Origin: CAYTAP01 sp964435775
GTDB taxonomy: Bacteria; Planctomycetota; Phycisphaerae; Tepidisphaerales; Tepidisphaeraceae
Assembly (NCBI GenBank): GCA_964435775.1
Contig: CAYTAP010000082.1
Location: 1 to 18,060 of the forward strand
Length of the DNA: 18,060 nt
Reading direction: 5' to 3'
The position numbers and the translations under genes were made by a program. Numbering within the stretch: the first letter of the stretch is position 1; each line of letters starts with the position of its first letter. The notes under the pieces are model-generated. The model was not told where the DNA came from, did no database searches, and was given only the letters and a program-made list of their open reading frames with translations. Below, in pieces: positions 16,687-18,060 of this stretch.

Positions 16687-18060
16687 ATGGCCACACCTCT
16701 TTCCGCCGATCCGCTGCCGCCTCTTGCGCAAGGCGACGCGGGTCCGGCCACTGGCCGAGCGATCACCCTCCGCAGCGTGACGATTGGTTCCCTCCTCGTC
16801 GCCATCGTATGCGGCCTCACCCCGTACAACGATTACGTCGTCTTCAATACTTACATGGTCGGCAGCTATCTCCCGCCGGCGATGATCTTCTGCTTTTTCA
16901 TCCTGATCGTCCTCGTCAATGGTCCCCTTCATCGCTGGACGCCGCGCTGGGCGATGAGCAGCGGCGAACTGGCCGTCATGATGGCGATGATGCTCGTCGG
17001 ATGCGCCATTCCCAGCCAGGGACTGCTCCGCTACTTTCTCCCGCAACTCGTCGCTCCGTTTTATTTTGGCGCAACCGATCCCCCCTTCTGGAAAGCGTTT
17101 GAATCGCTTGGCCTACCGCATTGGCTCTTCGCCGTCCACGGCATCAACAGCCACAGCGGGGCGGCCGATCCGACCCACTCCCCGGTCATGCGCTATTTTT
17201 ATCAGCGCGTCCCGGAAGGCGAACCGATCCCCTGGCGGGCATGGATCGCGCCGCTGTTGGGGTGGGGCATCTTCCTTGCGGGATGGGCCGCGTCTCTGAT
17301 TGGCCTGGCCGTCATCCTCCGACGCCAATGGGCCGACAACGAGCGCCTGGCCTTCCCCCTGGCCCAACTGGAGCTCGCCCTCATCGAGCCTCCGGAACAG
17401 GGCAGGGCGCTGAACGGTTTGTTCCGGAGCCGCGCGCTCTGGATCGGACTGCTCAGTGTGTTCTGCATCCAGAGCATCGCCGCCCTGCGTCAGTATTACC
17501 CCATCCATATTCCCGAAATCCCCCTCACCTACGACCTCCGCGATGTCTTCTCCGAAGAGCCTTGGTCCTTCCTCGGCTACCTCGTCAAACGCAACACAAT
17601 CTATTTCACATTCATCGGCATCACCTTCTTCCTTCAAGCGCGCGTTGGCCTGAGTTTGTGGGGGATCTTTCTTCTCACCCAACTCGTGCAGATGGAAACC
17701 GCATCCCTTCGCCTTGACATCCCCGCCGCCGCCTGGCGCGATCAACACCTCGGTGCCAGTGTCGCATTCGTCGCCGGCGTGGCATGGGTCGGGCGCAGGC
17801 AATGGATGCTCGCCATTCGACACCTGGTTCGGGGACTGTCTCCAACCGAGAAGCGAAGGGGCGCGACTTCGTATCGAAGCAGCGCGCTGGCCGTCCTCCT
17901 CGGCATTCTCGTCATGGTCGGCTGGATGATCGCCATCGGCGTCTGGTGGCCGGTGGCGCTGGGCGTCGTCGCTTTCATTCTTCTGGCGCATGTTGTCGTC
18001 GCCCGCGTGGTCGCCGAAACCGGTTTGCCGTTTTTCAGGTTCATGGGCGAACCCTCCCAG
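16687..18060 (+). CDS. DUF6785-like multi-pass membrane protein, 3' end outside window
   Basis: The frame is open from the ATG at 16687 to the right edge, giving 458 residues with no stop. After about 25 polar residues there are around eight to ten hydrophobic segments, among them SLLVAIVCGL, PPAMIFCFFILIVLVNG, ELAVMMAMMLVGCAIPS and LLGWGIFLAGWAASLIGLAVIL. The sequence around GLTPYNDYVVFNTYMVG and LVGCAIPSQGLLRYFLPQLVAPFY is like large planctomycete membrane proteins labelled DUF6785, often of more than 600 aa, remotely similar to oligopeptide-type transporters. Function is unknown; transport is a guess. The start has only AGG at 16681-16683 before it, so a different start is possible. It follows the amidase after a 120-bp gap. 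Confidence 0.75.
   Translation, partial: MATPLSADPLPPLAQGDAGPATGRAITLRSVTIGSLLVAIVCGLTPYNDYVVFNTYMVGSYLPPAMIFCFFILIVLVNGPLHRWTPRWAMSSGELAVMMAMMLVGCAIPSQGLLRYFLPQLVAPFYFGATDPPFWKAFESLGLPHWLFAVHGINSHSGAADPTHSPVMRYFYQRVPEGEPIPWRAWIAPLLGWGIFLAGWAASLIGLAVILRRQWADNERLAFPLAQLELALIEPPEQGRALNGLFRSRALWIGLLSVFCIQSIAALRQYYPIHIPEIPLTYDLRDVFSEEPWSFLGYLVKRNTIYFTFIGITFFLQARVGLSLWGIFLLTQLVQMETASLRLDIPAAAWRDQHLGASVAFVAGVAWVGRRQWMLAIRHLVRGLSPTEKRRGATSYRSSALAVLLGILVMVGWMIAIGVWWPVALGVVAFILLAHVVVARVVAETGLPFFRFMGEPSQ

Noticed and set aside
15796..17046. 416-codon minus-strand open frame opposite the amidase and the DUF6785-like gene
   Set aside because: It is antisense to a clear amidase and a membrane protein; its translation is rich in Asp, Glu, His and Arg with no domain, as expected for a shadow frame in GC-rich DNA.

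Overview
The window is GC-rich and densely coded. It most likely comes from a planctomycete-type bacterium, probably near the Phycisphaerae. The evidence is a PEP-CTERM protein, a prepilin-like protein with an H-x9-DG-type motif near its C-terminus, a large DUF6785-type membrane protein, and intergenic 7-bp tandem repeats. The taxonomic call is an inference from gene content; no rRNA or tRNA gene was seen.

Layout. Positions 281-4212 (+) carry dnaG and rpoD, the usual macromolecular-synthesis pair, separated by about 270 bp that hold a perfect 30-bp inverted repeat and two heptamer repeat tracts. A strong 23-bp stem at 4230-4280 lies between rpoD and the convergent ribBA (4386-5615, -). A cardiolipin synthase (5814-7199, +) diverges from ribBA. 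On the minus strand an isolated F1-ATPase beta gene (atpD, 7918-9360) is followed directly by a toxin-first type II toxin-antitoxin pair (7383-7889). No other ATP synthase subunit gene is visible.

Positions 9711-15510 look like one accessory module. An AraC-family regulator (14608-15510, +) diverges from three minus-strand genes in series: a PEP-CTERM surface protein, a prepilin-like protein and a secreted, GH74-like Asp-box beta-propeller protein. The shared 338-bp regulatory gap contains a 16-bp direct repeat pair 19 bp apart, a third half-site just upstream of the regulator, and a perfect 15-bp palindrome in the leader of the PEP-CTERM gene. I infer a carbohydrate-responsive surface or secretion unit, possibly for a plant or algal polysaccharide. 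This module is the best candidate for an undescribed system here.

The right end has a lipoprotein peptidoglycan amidase (15748-16566, +) and the first 458 codons of a DUF6785-like multi-pass membrane protein that runs off the window. Start codons were revised from the longest open frames where a ribosome binding site, signal peptide or family length decided the matter.
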